From positions 124,001 through 188,000 of the forward strand of contig CBDHFH010000003.1 of NCBI GenBank assembly GCA_965262455.1: a stretch of DNA of 64,000 bases, in the 5' to 3' direction. The notes beneath the pieces are model-generated. The model made no database searches. It saw only the letters and a list, made by a program, of their open reading frames with translations, and was not told where the DNA came from. A program made the translations under genes and the position numbers. The stretch comes from UBA1858 sp965262455. Its GTDB lineage: Bacteria; Pseudomonadota; Gammaproteobacteria; UBA4575. Within the stretch, counting starts at the first letter, position 1, and every line of letters starts with the position of its first letter. Shown in pieces: positions 8,005 to 16,142 of the stretch.

Positions 8005-8553
8005 TTACTTATTTATTCTTGTATATTTGGTGCCTGCTAACGACACATTAATCATTAATCCCTTATTGCCAAAAACAAACGCGATAATAGGGTCTGATAT
8101 GTTAGTTGTATCAATTGAGCCACCTGCACCGGTATCGGCAATAGCGATAGATCCATCCACACCGACCTGCCAACCTGAGCTATTTCTAAATTTGCGTAGT
8201 GCTTCGTCATCCAGAAAAACAATTATAATTGACTTTGTTTGGGCGCCAAACTGAAGGCCAAATGAAGCGCCTGTTGTACGATAATAATCAACATGTTTGT
8301 TATTCATTAGTAATGAACCTTCACCAAATTCACCGCCGACAAAAAAGCCTGCCTTGACAATATTAGGGAAAACCAACACACCTTTTGCACTTTCTAAAAA
8401 TTCCTTACCCTCTTTGACACGCTCATTGAATATTTCAATGGCAGCGTTCACACGGATATCAATCTCATCAGCGCTGGCAGCATGGCTGGGTGGGATCAGC
8501 ACTAACGCAACCAAAGCAAACATTACGTATAAGAAGGTGTGTTGTTTTTTCAT
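8005..8553 (-). CDS. Secreted SYLF/YSC84-family lipid-binding protein
   Basis: This 182-residue protein has a signal peptide (basic start, hydrophobic core to about residue 25, PSHAAS cleavage context), so it should be periplasmic or outer-membrane associated. The rest is the SYLF (DUF500) domain: AKGVLVFPNIVKAGFFVGGEFGEG, an STGAS-like YYRTTGASFGLQFGAQ, VFLDDEALRKF and a C-terminal KGLMINVSLAGTKYTRI. Eukaryotic SYLF domains bind phosphoinositides; bacterial members are uncharacterised but often sit in envelope-stress or biofilm contexts. It is monocistronic. Confidence 0.85.
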   Translation of the reverse strand: MKKQHTFLYVMFALVALVLIPPSHAASADEIDIRVNAAIEIFNERVKEGKEFLESAKGVLVFPNIVKAGFFVGGEFGEGSLLMNNKHVDYYRTTGASFGLQFGAQTKSIIIVFLDDEALRKFRNSSGWQVGVDGSIAIADTGAGGSIDTTNISDPIIAFVFGNKGLMINVSLAGTKYTRINK

Positions 8554-8685
8554 GGCAAAAATGACTTGTTTCTAATGTAATACGCTCAAGTTATCAGAAT
8601 AAATTGACGCTCGCTTTAACAAATATCAAGCATAGAACCCTATTGTAATAACAAACTGTGGTCCTAGTCATAAAAAAGTCACTGA

Positions 8686-8714
8686 TAAAAAAATGGGCTG
8701 CAATTGCAGCCCAT
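8686..8714 (-). terminator. Intrinsic terminator of rplM-rpsI
   Basis: A perfect 22-base inverted repeat (ATGGGCTGCAATTGCAGCCCAT, described as 10-11 bp arms at 8693-8702 and 8705-8714) is followed on the minus strand by seven T. It lies 25 bp after the rpsI stop. Confidence 0.9.
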
Positions 8715-8738
8715 TCAGATTGATCGATATTGCGTAAT

Positions 8739-9131
8739 TTAGCGCTTAGAGAACTGCTCTTTCTTACGTGCTTTACGCAGACCTACTTTCTTGCGCTCCA
8801 CTTCACGCGCGTCGCGTGTCAGGAAACCACCTTGTCTTAGCGGCGAACGTAACTCTTGATCGTATTCAAGTAATGCGCGCGCTATGCCAAGTTGTATGGC
8901 ACCTGCTTGACCATTCATGCCACCACCTTTGACCATAATATTAAGGTCAAATTTTGACAATAATTCGGTTGCCTCTAGTGGCTGACGTATTATGCGCCGA
9001 GATGTTTCACGCCCAAAATATTGGCTGTCTGAACGCGAGTTAATGGTGATATCACCATTACCAGGCTTTAAATAAACGCGTGCTGATGAACTTTTTCTGC
9101 GGCCAGTGCCGTAATATTGTGTAATTGCCAT
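8739..9131 (-). CDS. rpsI: 30S ribosomal protein S9
   Basis: This 130-residue protein has the exact usual S9 length. It starts with YYGTGRRKSSSARVYL and ends in the conserved basic tail KKVGLRKARKKEQFSKR that reaches the ribosomal P site. It follows rplM by 24 bp, the universal rplM-rpsI operon. Confidence 0.98.
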   Translation of the reverse strand: MAITQYYGTGRRKSSSARVYLKPGNGDITINSRSDSQYFGRETSRRIIRQPLEATELLSKFDLNIMVKGGGMNGQAGAIQLGIARALLEYDQELRSPLRQGGFLTRDAREVERKKVGLRKARKKEQFSKR

Positions 9132-9155
9132 AATAACTCTTCTATTTTGTTCGGC

Positions 9156-9584
9156 TTATATGTCTAGCGGCTCAGGCTGCTGTGATTGATGGATATGATC
9201 AGGGCCGGCATAAACTTTCAATTTTTTGAACATGGCACGACCAAGCGGATTCTTTGGCAACATGCCCTTCACAGCTGTCTCTATCACTCTTTCAGGGTGC
9301 GAACCTATAAGGTCGTTAAAATTGGTCTCTTTTAGATTGCCTACATAACCAGTGTGTCGGTAATACATTTTATCCTGGGATTTATTTCCAGTAACACGCA
9401 CTTTTTCTGCATTGACAACGACAATATAGTCACCGGTATCAACATGCGGTGTGTATTCAGGCTTATGTTTACCACGCAATCTGCGGGCTATTTCGGTTGA
9501 TAATCGACCCAATGTTTTGTCAGTCGCATCAATAAGGAACCACTGACGACTAACCTCGGCCGGTTTTGCGCTAAACGTTTTCAT
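9156..9584 (-). CDS. rplM: 50S ribosomal protein L13
   Basis: This 142-residue protein is identical in length to E. coli L13. It begins MKTFSAKPAEVSRQWFLIDA and contains TDKTLGRLSTEIARRLRGK and KMYYRHTGY. An upstream in-frame extension of 20 codons exists but is not part of the family, so the ATG at 9584 is chosen. In E. coli L13 and S9 synthesis is autoregulated through the rplM leader; here about 90 nt of leader lies between the upstream terminator and the start, with no motif I recognise. Confidence 0.97.
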   Translation of the reverse strand: MKTFSAKPAEVSRQWFLIDATDKTLGRLSTEIARRLRGKHKPEYTPHVDTGDYIVVVNAEKVRVTGNKSQDKMYYRHTGYVGNLKETNFNDLIGSHPERVIETAVKGMLPKNPLGRAMFKKLKVYAGPDHIHQSQQPEPLDI

Positions 9585-9674
9585 TTTAAATTCAAGACCA
9601 TAACAAAGGCGCGCAATACTACTAGAGTCGGTCTTTGCAGACAAGCACTCTGGCGGGAGTAGTGAGGTTGCGAG

Positions 9675-9709
9675 CTAAAAAACGCGGCCTACTTAATAGA
9701 GACCGCGTT
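9675..9709 (-). terminator. Intrinsic terminator of the ferredoxin gene, upstream of rplM
   Basis: On the minus strand AACGCGGTCT and AGGCCGCGTT pair over ten positions with one G-U wobble around a 9-base loop, then a run of six T follows. It isolates rplM-rpsI from the upstream ferredoxin gene, so the rplM promoter must lie between about 9590 and 9675, unless the hairpin acts as an attenuator in a longer rplM leader. Confidence 0.8.
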
Positions 9710-9824
9710 AAACATACTACCAGGGGTAGATGGAGGAGTAAAAACAAATATACAATAATATTTGAATATGCGCATTTTCTAATATAGGTATCAGATTGTC
9801 AACCTTCGCGCCATGAATTTATTG

Positions 9825-10130
9825 TTAAATCTGTAATCTCTTGACCACGACCCCATTTTCTAGATGGTCATGGACAATCTGCTTGAGGTCCTCTACTGAT
9901 TCATAGTGATACCAGACATTATCCGGATAAACCACGGCCACCGGCCCTTCGTCACATCGGTCAAGGCAGCCGGCAGTGTTGATGCGCAATTTACCCTGGC
10001 CGGTTAAGCCCAGTTCTTTGGCATGTGCTTTTACTTCCTTACGCTTTTCAAGTGCATCATGTTGTTGGCAGCACACGCCATCTTCACGTTGGTTTGTACA
10101 TATAAACAAATGGCGTTTGTAATAACTCAT
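9825..10130 (-). CDS. Thioredoxin-like [2Fe-2S] ferredoxin
   Basis: This 101-residue protein belongs to the thioredoxin-fold ferredoxin family (Azotobacter FdI / NuoE-like). The likely cluster ligands are C11 (FICTNQ), C20 or C21 (GVCCQQ), C55 and C59 (NTAGCLDRCDEGP). The motif RINTAGCLDRCDEGPVAVVYP is the family signature. It may act as an electron carrier; partner unknown. It is divergent from the glcF-like gene. A terminator follows it. Confidence 0.88.
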   Translation of the reverse strand: MSYYKRHLFICTNQREDGVCCQQHDALEKRKEVKAHAKELGLTGQGKLRINTAGCLDRCDEGPVAVVYPDNVWYHYESVEDLKQIVHDHLENGVVVKRLQI

Positions 10131-10232
10131 TTCATATCCAATGTATTTAATCGGTTAGAGAGACTGTTTGCAACTATCCCGCTATTATAATTATTTATTG
10201 CACACTGCCTACATTTAGAAATTTAGCATTAC

Positions 10233-11414
10233 ATGTCGACACAGCTTGATTCAATAAAATTGAATATCACTAACGCATCGGACCAATGCGTCATGTGTGG
10301 CATGTGTTTACCTCACTGCCCAACATATCAGGTTAGCCGACATGAAGCAGAATCACCGCGTGGACGTATATCATTAATTAAAGCATTTGCCGAGGGCAGC
10401 CTGGATGCAAGTGATCACCTTGAAGCGCATATGCAAAGTTGTACAGGTTGCTTGACGTGCCAACATGTCTGTCCAGCCAATGTCGATTTCCAAACAATTA
10501 TCGATACCGGTAAACAACTTTATCGCCACAAACAAAGTCGTTCTGCACGCATCCTGCAAAACTTAACCATCAATGTAATGACTCAACAATGGGGTCATAC
10601 AGTCATTAAATTAGCCAGTCGATTTGTAAAATATATACCTAATACACATCGACATATGCAGCTGCTCAGGCATGTAACCAATGAACCACAACTTAGAGCT
10701 AATCAGACTGAAACAAGTATTACTGTTTTCCCAGGATGTACAGGCAACTTATTTGACCAACAATCATTGAATAGCCTAATCACCATATTGAATGCCATTG
10801 GTGTCAGCGCTCAGTTTCCCGACAAACTATATTGTTGTGGCGCACTTTCTCAACATAGTGGTCGACTTCAACAAGCCGAAAAAGACATACACAACATAAA
10901 ACATTATTTTAAAAAAAATACATCGACTACTTTGCTTTCATTTGCAAATGGCTGCGGCCGCCAGCTCGATGAGCAATTCACTGATAGTAATGTCACGCAT
11001 TATGATGCACTTGAGTGGTTTAACACACAACAGGCAGCAAAAGAGCTTAAATTTTCAAGTACCAACAAGTGTGTGCTTATACACACTCCCTGTAGTGTTG
11101 CACCAACAAAGCAAGCAATTACTTATCAATTATTAAAAAACATTCCCGGCATTAAGCTGATCGAATTTGATGATAACCTTGCATGTTGTGGTGCAGGCGG
11201 TATGCAGTTGACCTCACCAGAAGAAAGTAATCAGCGTTTGTTAGATAGCAAAGTCAACACAATAAACAATCTTAAACCTGATGTTATTGTTTCATCCAAT
11301 ATTGGATGCTCACTGAATTTTAAACTGGGCTTGGATAAGACAGCTTTAGACATTGAGGTCATTCATCCGTTAACATTACTGGCAAGGCAATTGATAACTC
11401 ACACTAATGAATAA
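10233..11414 (+). CDS. GlcF-like (Fe-S)-binding protein
   Basis: This 393-residue protein resembles GlcF, the iron-sulfur subunit of glycolate oxidase. Two 4Fe-4S motifs occur near the N-terminus (C19-C22-C25-C29 and C70-C73-C76-C80, each followed by Pro), and two CCG domains follow (KLYCCGALSQHSG and LACCGAGGMQL), the class found in heterodisulfide reductase, GlpC and LutA. GlcD and GlcE flavoprotein subunits are not in this window, so the physiological substrate is uncertain; glycolate or lactate oxidation is possible. It overlaps coq7 by 8 bp, implying translational coupling. Confidence 0.85.
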   Translation: MSTQLDSIKLNITNASDQCVMCGMCLPHCPTYQVSRHEAESPRGRISLIKAFAEGSLDASDHLEAHMQSCTGCLTCQHVCPANVDFQTIIDTGKQLYRHKQSRSARILQNLTINVMTQQWGHTVIKLASRFVKYIPNTHRHMQLLRHVTNEPQLRANQTETSITVFPGCTGNLFDQQSLNSLITILNAIGVSAQFPDKLYCCGALSQHSGRLQQAEKDIHNIKHYFKKNTSTTLLSFANGCGRQLDEQFTDSNVTHYDALEWFNTQQAAKELKFSSTNKCVLIHTPCSVAPTKQAITYQLLKNIPGIKLIEFDDNLACCGAGGMQLTSPEESNQRLLDSKVNTINNLKPDVIVSSNIGCSLNFKLGLDKTALDIEVIHPLTLLARQLITHTNE

Positions 11415-12045
11415 ACGAAACTTTTGTGACACTCTTATAGAAGAATTTGATCGTGGCTTAAGGACATTGACCAAAGCCTCACGTAGCGCATCACGCGACA
11501 ATCCCGCGGATGACATTCCTGAAGCTGACCTAAATGACCAAGAAGCAACCCTTAGCGGCAGACTCATGCGTGTCAATCATGCAGGCGAAATTGCTGCACA
11601 AGGGCTCTATCATGGTCAGGCGCTTACTGCACGCAATCAAGCTACGCTTGAGCAGATGCGTGTGTCTGCCAAGGAAGAAGAAGATCATCTTGCCTGGTGT
11701 GAACAACGCCTCAATGAATTACAAACTCCAACCAGCATGATTACCCCGTTGTGGTATGCTGGGTCTTATGCCATCGGTGCTACCGCAGGATTGTTTGGTG
11801 ATAAATGGAGTTTAGGTTTTGTTGCGGAAACAGAAAACCAAGTAGAACAACATTTACAAAGTCACCTGGAAAAACTTCCCGCTCAAGATGAAAAAAGTAA
11901 ATCTATTATCGACTTAATGCAGCAAGATGAACGCAGGCATGGTGATGCGGCAAGAAATTTAGGTGGTGTTGATCTTCCCAAACCTGTGCAAAAAGCGATG
12001 CAAGCTGTATCTAAAGTCATGACAACAGGTGCTTTCTGGATTTAA
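11407..12045 (+). CDS. coq7: 3-demethoxyubiquinol 3-hydroxylase Coq7
   Basis: This 212-residue di-iron hydroxylase performs a late hydroxylation of the ubiquinone ring. Iron ligands are visible as E61 (VNHAGEIAAQ), the EEEDH cluster (E91, H94), a Glu in VAETENQVEQH and the DERRHGDAA motif. The N-terminus FDRGLRTLTKASRSASRDNP matches the bacterial Coq7 (PA0655-like) form. Bacteria with Coq7 usually lack UbiF, in keeping with Pseudomonas-like relatives. Confidence 0.95.
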   Translation: MNKRNFCDTLIEEFDRGLRTLTKASRSASRDNPADDIPEADLNDQEATLSGRLMRVNHAGEIAAQGLYHGQALTARNQATLEQMRVSAKEEEDHLAWCEQRLNELQTPTSMITPLWYAGSYAIGATAGLFGDKWSLGFVAETENQVEQHLQSHLEKLPAQDEKSKSIIDLMQQDERRHGDAARNLGGVDLPKPVQKAMQAVSKVMTTGAFWI

Positions 12046-12060
12046 CAACGGCCAAATAAA

Positions 12061-12456
12061 ATGAACCCATATAGAATATTTACAGGTTTGATAACTACAT
12101 TTGTATTGCTATTTACTAACAGTGCATTTGCTGATGAAGCTAGCGCAACTAAAGAGCTAGAACAAATTATTGTGTTTGATCAAACCTGCATAATAATGCA
12201 CACAGAAGGCAGAAAGTATTTAGAAAACAAAGAAAAAATTGCTCAGTCTTATGGTGCAAGCGCACTCATCGAAAAACATCTGGAAATGCGCTTGAAAGAG
12301 TATTCAGAATTAACCGGCAACAATATTGACGCGACCCGCGACGCAACATTTGACAAAGGCGTTGTATTATTCAAAGAACTTTCCAAATACCAACCCAGAG
12401 ATCTGGTAATGCAATGCAAAGGATTAGTTGAAGAAATAGTAAAGACTAATATCTAG
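12061..12456 (+). CDS. Small secreted protein of unknown function
   Basis: I do not recognise this family. The 131-residue protein has a clear signal peptide (MNPYRIF, hydrophobic stretch to about residue 21, then AFADEAS), giving a mature protein of about 106 residues that is mostly charged helix. Two cysteines remain in the mature part (FDQTCIIM and VMQCKGLV) and could form one disulfide bond. It starts 16 bp after coq7, so it may share that transcript; no functional link is evident. Confidence 0.65.
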   Translation: MNPYRIFTGLITTFVLLFTNSAFADEASATKELEQIIVFDQTCIIMHTEGRKYLENKEKIAQSYGASALIEKHLEMRLKEYSELTGNNIDATRDATFDKGVVLFKELSKYQPRDLVMQCKGLVEEIVKTNI

Positions 12457-12482
12457 TGAGTGCGAACTTAAATATTTAATCA

Positions 12483-12514
12483 AACGTCATATTTCGTAGC
12501 GATAGCGGTCATTC
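12483..12514. repeat. Short inverted-repeat element, diverged copy
   Basis: ACGTCATATTTCGTAGCGATAGCGGTCATT resembles, on its right half, the element copies at 13592 and 15280 (AGCGGACA / AGCAGTCATT). The left arm is poorly matched, so this is the least certain copy. It overlaps the stop codon of the lipoprotein gene. Confidence 0.35.
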
Positions 12515-12847
12515 AATTTCGTTACCGTATTCGTCGAGAGGCGCCCTTCTAAGCTCAACGACTTTCGTCTTCTTATGGAACACCCAATTATCATTTGTGC
12601 CGGTACAGCGACACCCTTTTAAATCACCTTTAAAACCAGTCATCCATACATGCTCACCAGAGCATAAAGGGATGCAATGATTACCATGATCTACACACCC
12701 AATAGGCCTTGAATCATCTGCGCAAGGCACGCAAAAAGTACATGCCTGGATGAATTGTTCATAATTTTGAATGTAGCTGACATCAGGTTGCGAATCACAT
12801 GCTGTCATAATTAGCGTTATTAAACCGCAAGCAAATAGCTTTTTCAT
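12509..12847 (-). CDS. Cysteine-rich lipoprotein of unknown function
   Basis: This 112-residue protein has a lipoprotein signal: MKKLFACGLI then a hydrophobic run and LIMTAC with the lipidated Cys at 17. The ATG at 12847 is chosen over an upstream one because AAGGAGG lies seven bases before it. The mature part contains eight further cysteines in patterns CTFCVPC (36, 39, 42), C51, C58, C62 and CRC (79, 81), plus nearby His 54 and 57, suggesting disulfides or metal binding. I do not recognise the family. It is divergent from the secreted DsrE-like gene. Confidence 0.7.
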   Translation of the reverse strand: MKKLFACGLITLIMTACDSQPDVSYIQNYEQFIQACTFCVPCADDSRPIGCVDHGNHCIPLCSGEHVWMTGFKGDLKGCRCTGTNDNWVFHKKTKVVELRRAPLDEYGNEIE

Positions 12848-13098
12848 AACAAGAACCTCCTTAGAGTTTCTATTCTTCACCTATCAGCGCAAATGCAATC
12901 AGACACTTTTATTTAGTTTTCTAAAACAGTTTCACCCTTGAAACTGACCTACATCAAAAAGCTAGATTAATCAAATATTAGAATGTCATTATACACTTAA
13001 GTTGTTGATTCTTTGTCGTTATTAAGAATTTGCAACACATTTAAGTCAATCAATTGCGTGCAACACAAATTTTTTGCACCTTATGCAAGGAGAACGAC

Positions 13099-13530
13099 AT
13101 GAAAAAAATACTACCTATTTTGTTAGTAATATCGATCACACTAATGGGAGCTGTGAATGCTTCAGACCACAGTGACGATCAAAATATTTTAATTCACCTC
13201 AGTAACTATACCAACGACCTTCATTCAGTAAACATGGCCTTAAAGCTAGGGCATATGCTCTCTGAACAAGGATCATCAGTTACTTTATTTGTTGATTTAG
13301 AGGGCGTTAGATTGGTCGATAAACATCAGCCGCAAAACTTAACATGGGGCGCTGGGAAATCGATTGAAACTTTATACAATCAATTTATTAGCGCAGGAGG
13401 CAACGTTTTAGTATGCCCACATTGTGCAGAAGCAGCAGGCGTTACAGAAGTAAGAAAAGGTGCTGTCATTGCAGATAAAGATAGCTTAACGAAAGCGATA
13501 ATGTCTGCTGACAAAATCTTAGACTACTAA
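13099..13530 (+). CDS. Secreted DsrE/DsrF-like protein
   Basis: This 143-residue protein has an N-terminal signal peptide (hydrophobic to about residue 17, then AVNASDH), followed by a DsrE-fold domain: NILIHLSNYTNDLHSVNMALKLGHMLSEQG, VTLFVDLEGVRLV and a Cys pair in VLVCPHCAEAAGV (C106, C109). Cytoplasmic DsrE/TusD proteins carry sulfur as a Cys persulfide; an exported form with CxxC would act in the periplasm. The GGAG site eight bases before the ATG at 13099 supports this start over one 15 codons upstream. It faces the Cys-rich lipoprotein across a 250-bp divergent gap. Confidence 0.78.
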   Translation: MKKILPILLVISITLMGAVNASDHSDDQNILIHLSNYTNDLHSVNMALKLGHMLSEQGSSVTLFVDLEGVRLVDKHQPQNLTWGAGKSIETLYNQFISAGGNVLVCPHCAEAAGVTEVRKGAVIADKDSLTKAIMSADKILDY

Positions 13531-13591
13531 GTAATACATCAAATTACATGGAAGATTGTTGCATCAAGGACGATGCAAATTATAAACATTC

Positions 13592-13621
13592 AATGTCAGC
13601 TTTCGGCACAAAAGCGGACAT
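13592..13621. repeat. Short inverted-repeat element, copy 1
   Basis: AATGTCAGCTTT and AAAGCGGACAT form a 10-position stem with one mismatch around a 7-8 base loop (CGGCACA). It lies in the gap after the dsrE-like gene. A related sequence is at 15280-15309 and a weaker one at 12483-12514. Confidence 0.55.
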
Positions 13622-13761
13622 AAACTTAACTGCGAAGAATAGTAAAAAAATAACGGCCTCAATAAAGAATTAGTTATTGTTCATATAAAATTGAATGTTT
13701 ACTTAAACTGTTTTGCGACATCAACTCTACACTTTTGAGCAACCGATGTATCTGACCTAGG

Positions 13762-14979
13762 TTATCCCGCAAATCCAAGCAATGCTGAGCCAAACAACCA
13801 CACAGCTGCAGGCAATGGAATGGGTGCAATCGTTGCAGCCCAAGCTTCAATATTACCGTTATGAGTACCATACCCAACAAGGGTTGACCCATCTTCGGAA
13901 CCAAGATTAAAGATATTATGGCAAAGGCAGTAGTGAGTCCAGTCCATCCCATCGCTGAAATATCAATACCGTCTGCAGCCAATTCATCTTCAACGCTCAA
14001 CATCAGTGCCAAGGCTTCTGACCAAATGAACGCTTCATTGCCATTCGCGGAATTGCTTTGCCCCACAATCTGTGTTATAGGGCGGGTGCCATCGCCGGAC
14101 ACGCCAAGAGCTTCACTAGAAAAATCACCGCCAGGTAAATCCCCAAGGCCCGTCATCATCCCGTTTTCATATTTAAACGCTTCTCTGCCATTCGCGGAAC
14201 TGCCTCTTCCCACAATCACGGTGCCATCACTGGATACGTCAAAAGCAATACTTATAAGTGTAATATTACACCGCCAGGTAAATCCCCAAGGCCCGTCATC
14301 ATCCCGTTTTCATATTTAAATGCTTCAGTGCCATTCGCAGAACGGCCTTGCCCCACAATCACGGTGCCATCGCTGGACACGCCATAAGCTAAACTTTGAA
14401 AAATACGTAGAACACTTTATTCTTACGCCAGGTAAATCCCCAAGGCCCGTCATCATCCCGTTTTCATATTTAAACGCTTCTCCGCCATTCGCGGACACAA
14501 AAAGCCTTGCCCCACAATCACAGTGCCGTCACTGGACACGCCACGAGCTTCACTAAAAAAACCACCGCCGGGTAAATCCCCAAGGCCCGTCATCATCCCG
14601 TTTTCATATTTAAATGCTTCATTGCCATTCGCGGAATTGCTTCTGCCCAGAATCACGGTGCCATCGCTGGACACGCCAAGAGCAACACTTGAAGAACCAC
14701 CGCCAGGTAAATCCAGCAGACGTCGTCCAAGGCCCGTCATCATCCCGTTTTCATATTTAAACGCTTCTAATAGTTAAAGCCATTCGCGGAACTCCCTCGC
14801 CCCACAATCACGTTGCCATCACTGGATACGTCAAAAGCAATACTATTAAGACTACAATGGATGTATTTGCTGCCAGGTAAATCCCCAAGGCCGGTAAAAC
14901 TGGTGAATTGCACTGCATGTGCTGGACTGAGGAATAAAAAGTATAACAACGCTGGTGTCAGTAATTTATAGAATGGCAT
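13762..14979 (-). pseudogene. Degraded HAF-repeat, PEP-CTERM-anchored secreted protein
   Basis: An exported repeat protein gene broken by several frameshifts. The start (14979) encodes a signal peptide MPFYKLLTPALLYFLFLSPAHA, then FTGLGDLPG. The frame then shifts: pieces occur in all three minus frames at 14767-14979, 14453-14743, about 13960-14219 and 13762-13947. Each carries the HAF-type unit GLGDLPGG..ALGVSSDGTVIVGRS..ANGNEAFKYENGMM. The last piece ends in IPLPAAVWLFGSALLGFAG, the PEP-CTERM hydrophobic anchor recognised by exosortase, but a stop falls before the basic tail. Six or so repeats are spaced about 140-155 bp, with small insertions that break phase near 14775, 14500, 14430 and 14265. 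Confidence 0.8.
14130..14905 (-). repeat. Imperfect ~140-155-bp tandem DNA repeats inside the HAF gene
   Basis: The block CCAAGGCCCGTCATCATCCC followed by GTTTTCATATTTAAA recurs (as read on the plus strand) with the GTTTTCATATT part near 14163, 14306, 14458, 14599 and 14747; partial units flank on both sides. Identity between copies is very high in this block and lower elsewhere. Insertions of 8-20 bp differ between units, which explains the phase changes. Confidence 0.85.
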
Positions 14980-15327
14980 TTACTTGGTCCCCAACTTAAA
15001 TAAAGCAATAGATGATAAAACTAACTTTAATTTTTATAATAAAAATCGAACAAGCCCAACATATGGCTGCAAAGAGATTAGGTTACGGTATGATTAACAA
15101 TTACCATCATAAAAGTAATAAATAATGCCTATTTATAACTGAAAAATTACAAGTCAAATGTTTATTATTAACTAATTTATTCAAATAATTGATTTCATGT
15201 TTATGCTTGAATGAGAGATTGATGAGTTAGAACAAACTCATCAGATAAATTGATAAATAATATTTCAATCAATAAAATAAATGTCCGCTATGGGTCGAAA
15301 GCAGTCATTCACTCTCTAGCTAGACCT
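14980..15327. other. 348-bp AT-rich gap between the HAF pseudogene and speD
   Basis: No ORF or RNA gene is visible. Two structures stand out: a perfect 9-bp-stem hairpin TGATGAGTT/AACTCATCA with a 6-base loop at 15220-15243 without a T-run, and the inverted-repeat element at 15280-15309. The side nearest 14980 must hold the promoter of the HAF gene. Confidence 0.5.
15280..15309. repeat. Short inverted-repeat element, copy 2
   Basis: AATGTCCGCT and AGCAGTCATT pair at eight of ten positions around a 10-base loop (ATGGGTCGAA). It shares the arms and the GGC/GTCGAA-type loop edge with the copy at 13592-13621. It lies about 20 bp downstream of the speD stop. Confidence 0.5.
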
Positions 15328-16125
15328 TTAATTCAAATTCATTCCATAAAATATTTCCGTCATCTCGTTGCGTAACTGGTTCTCTATATACTCAATTTCT
15401 TTTTGATGCATGGTGTTGTCATCATTACCAAATAGGTAATCGTCTAACTCAAACTCTTTAAGCATCATTTTGGTGTGAAATATGTTTTCCGGATACACAT
15501 TCACATCGATCATTTGATATTGCTGACGTGTTTTATCTGACATGAATTCCTGGATAGAAGAAATGCTATGGTCTTTATAATATTTCTGCCCTGTGACATC
15601 GCGCGTGAAGCCGCGGATACGATAGTCCAATACAACAATGTCTTCCTCAAAACTATCAATTAAAAAGTTAAGCGCTTTTAATGGCGATATTTTTCCACAG
15701 GTAGAAATATCCAAATCTGCACGGAAGGTACAAATGCCGCTATCTGGATGTGACTCGGGGTAAGTGTGAGCTGTGAGATGGCTTTTATCCAAATGCGCCA
15801 CCACGCTGGGCGCTTCGATAGACGCATTCAAGTCATCAGGTTCTTCTGCGTAGGCATTCTCTTCAGAGATCAACATGGTGACGCTTGCACCACTGGGATC
15901 ATAGTCTTGCGTGGCCACATTCAATATGGTGGCACCAATAATGTTAGCAACTTCGGCTAGCACATCAGATAAGCGCTGTGCACTATAGGTTTGATCAATA
16001 TACTCTATGTACTCATGCCGTTGCTGGCTGGTCTTGGCATAACAAATATCATAGAAGTTAAAGCTGAGCGTCTTGGTGAGATTATTAAATCCATACAGGG
16101 TGATTTTTGCGTCATCTAGCGCCAT
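15328..16125 (-). CDS. speD: S-adenosylmethionine decarboxylase proenzyme
   Basis: Makes decarboxylated SAM, the aminopropyl donor for spermidine. The 265-residue proenzyme matches the E. coli-type (class 1A) enzyme. The self-cleavage site is LDKSHLTAHTYPESHPDSG, with processing expected between K114 and S115 so that Ser becomes the pyruvoyl group. The catalytic Cys lies in DISTCGKISPLKALN (C143). No speE is nearby in this window. It sits near osmC-like and crp, as in several Pseudomonas-like genomes. Confidence 0.96.
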   Translation of the reverse strand: MALDDAKITLYGFNNLTKTLSFNFYDICYAKTSQQRHEYIEYIDQTYSAQRLSDVLAEVANIIGATILNVATQDYDPSGASVTMLISEENAYAEEPDDLNASIEAPSVVAHLDKSHLTAHTYPESHPDSGICTFRADLDISTCGKISPLKALNFLIDSFEEDIVVLDYRIRGFTRDVTGQKYYKDHSISSIQEFMSDKTRQQYQMIDVNVYPENIFHTKMMLKEFELDDYLFGNDDNTMHQKEIEYIENQLRNEMTEIFYGMNLN

Positions 16126-16142
16126 ATTGGTAAGTGTTATTG

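Noticed and set aside
9585..9644. 20-codon N-terminal extension of rplM
   Set aside because: L13 is 142 residues in relatives and starts at MKTFSAKP.
13674..14219. 181-residue minus-strand ORF as an intact gene
   Set aside because: Only its first third is HAF repeat; the rest is the out-of-frame version of the PEP-CTERM end, so it is part of the pseudogene.
14130..14905. CRISPR-like array suggested by regular repeats
   Set aside because: The spacing is about 140-155 bp, the units are coding and the intervals are also similar; they are HAF protein repeats.
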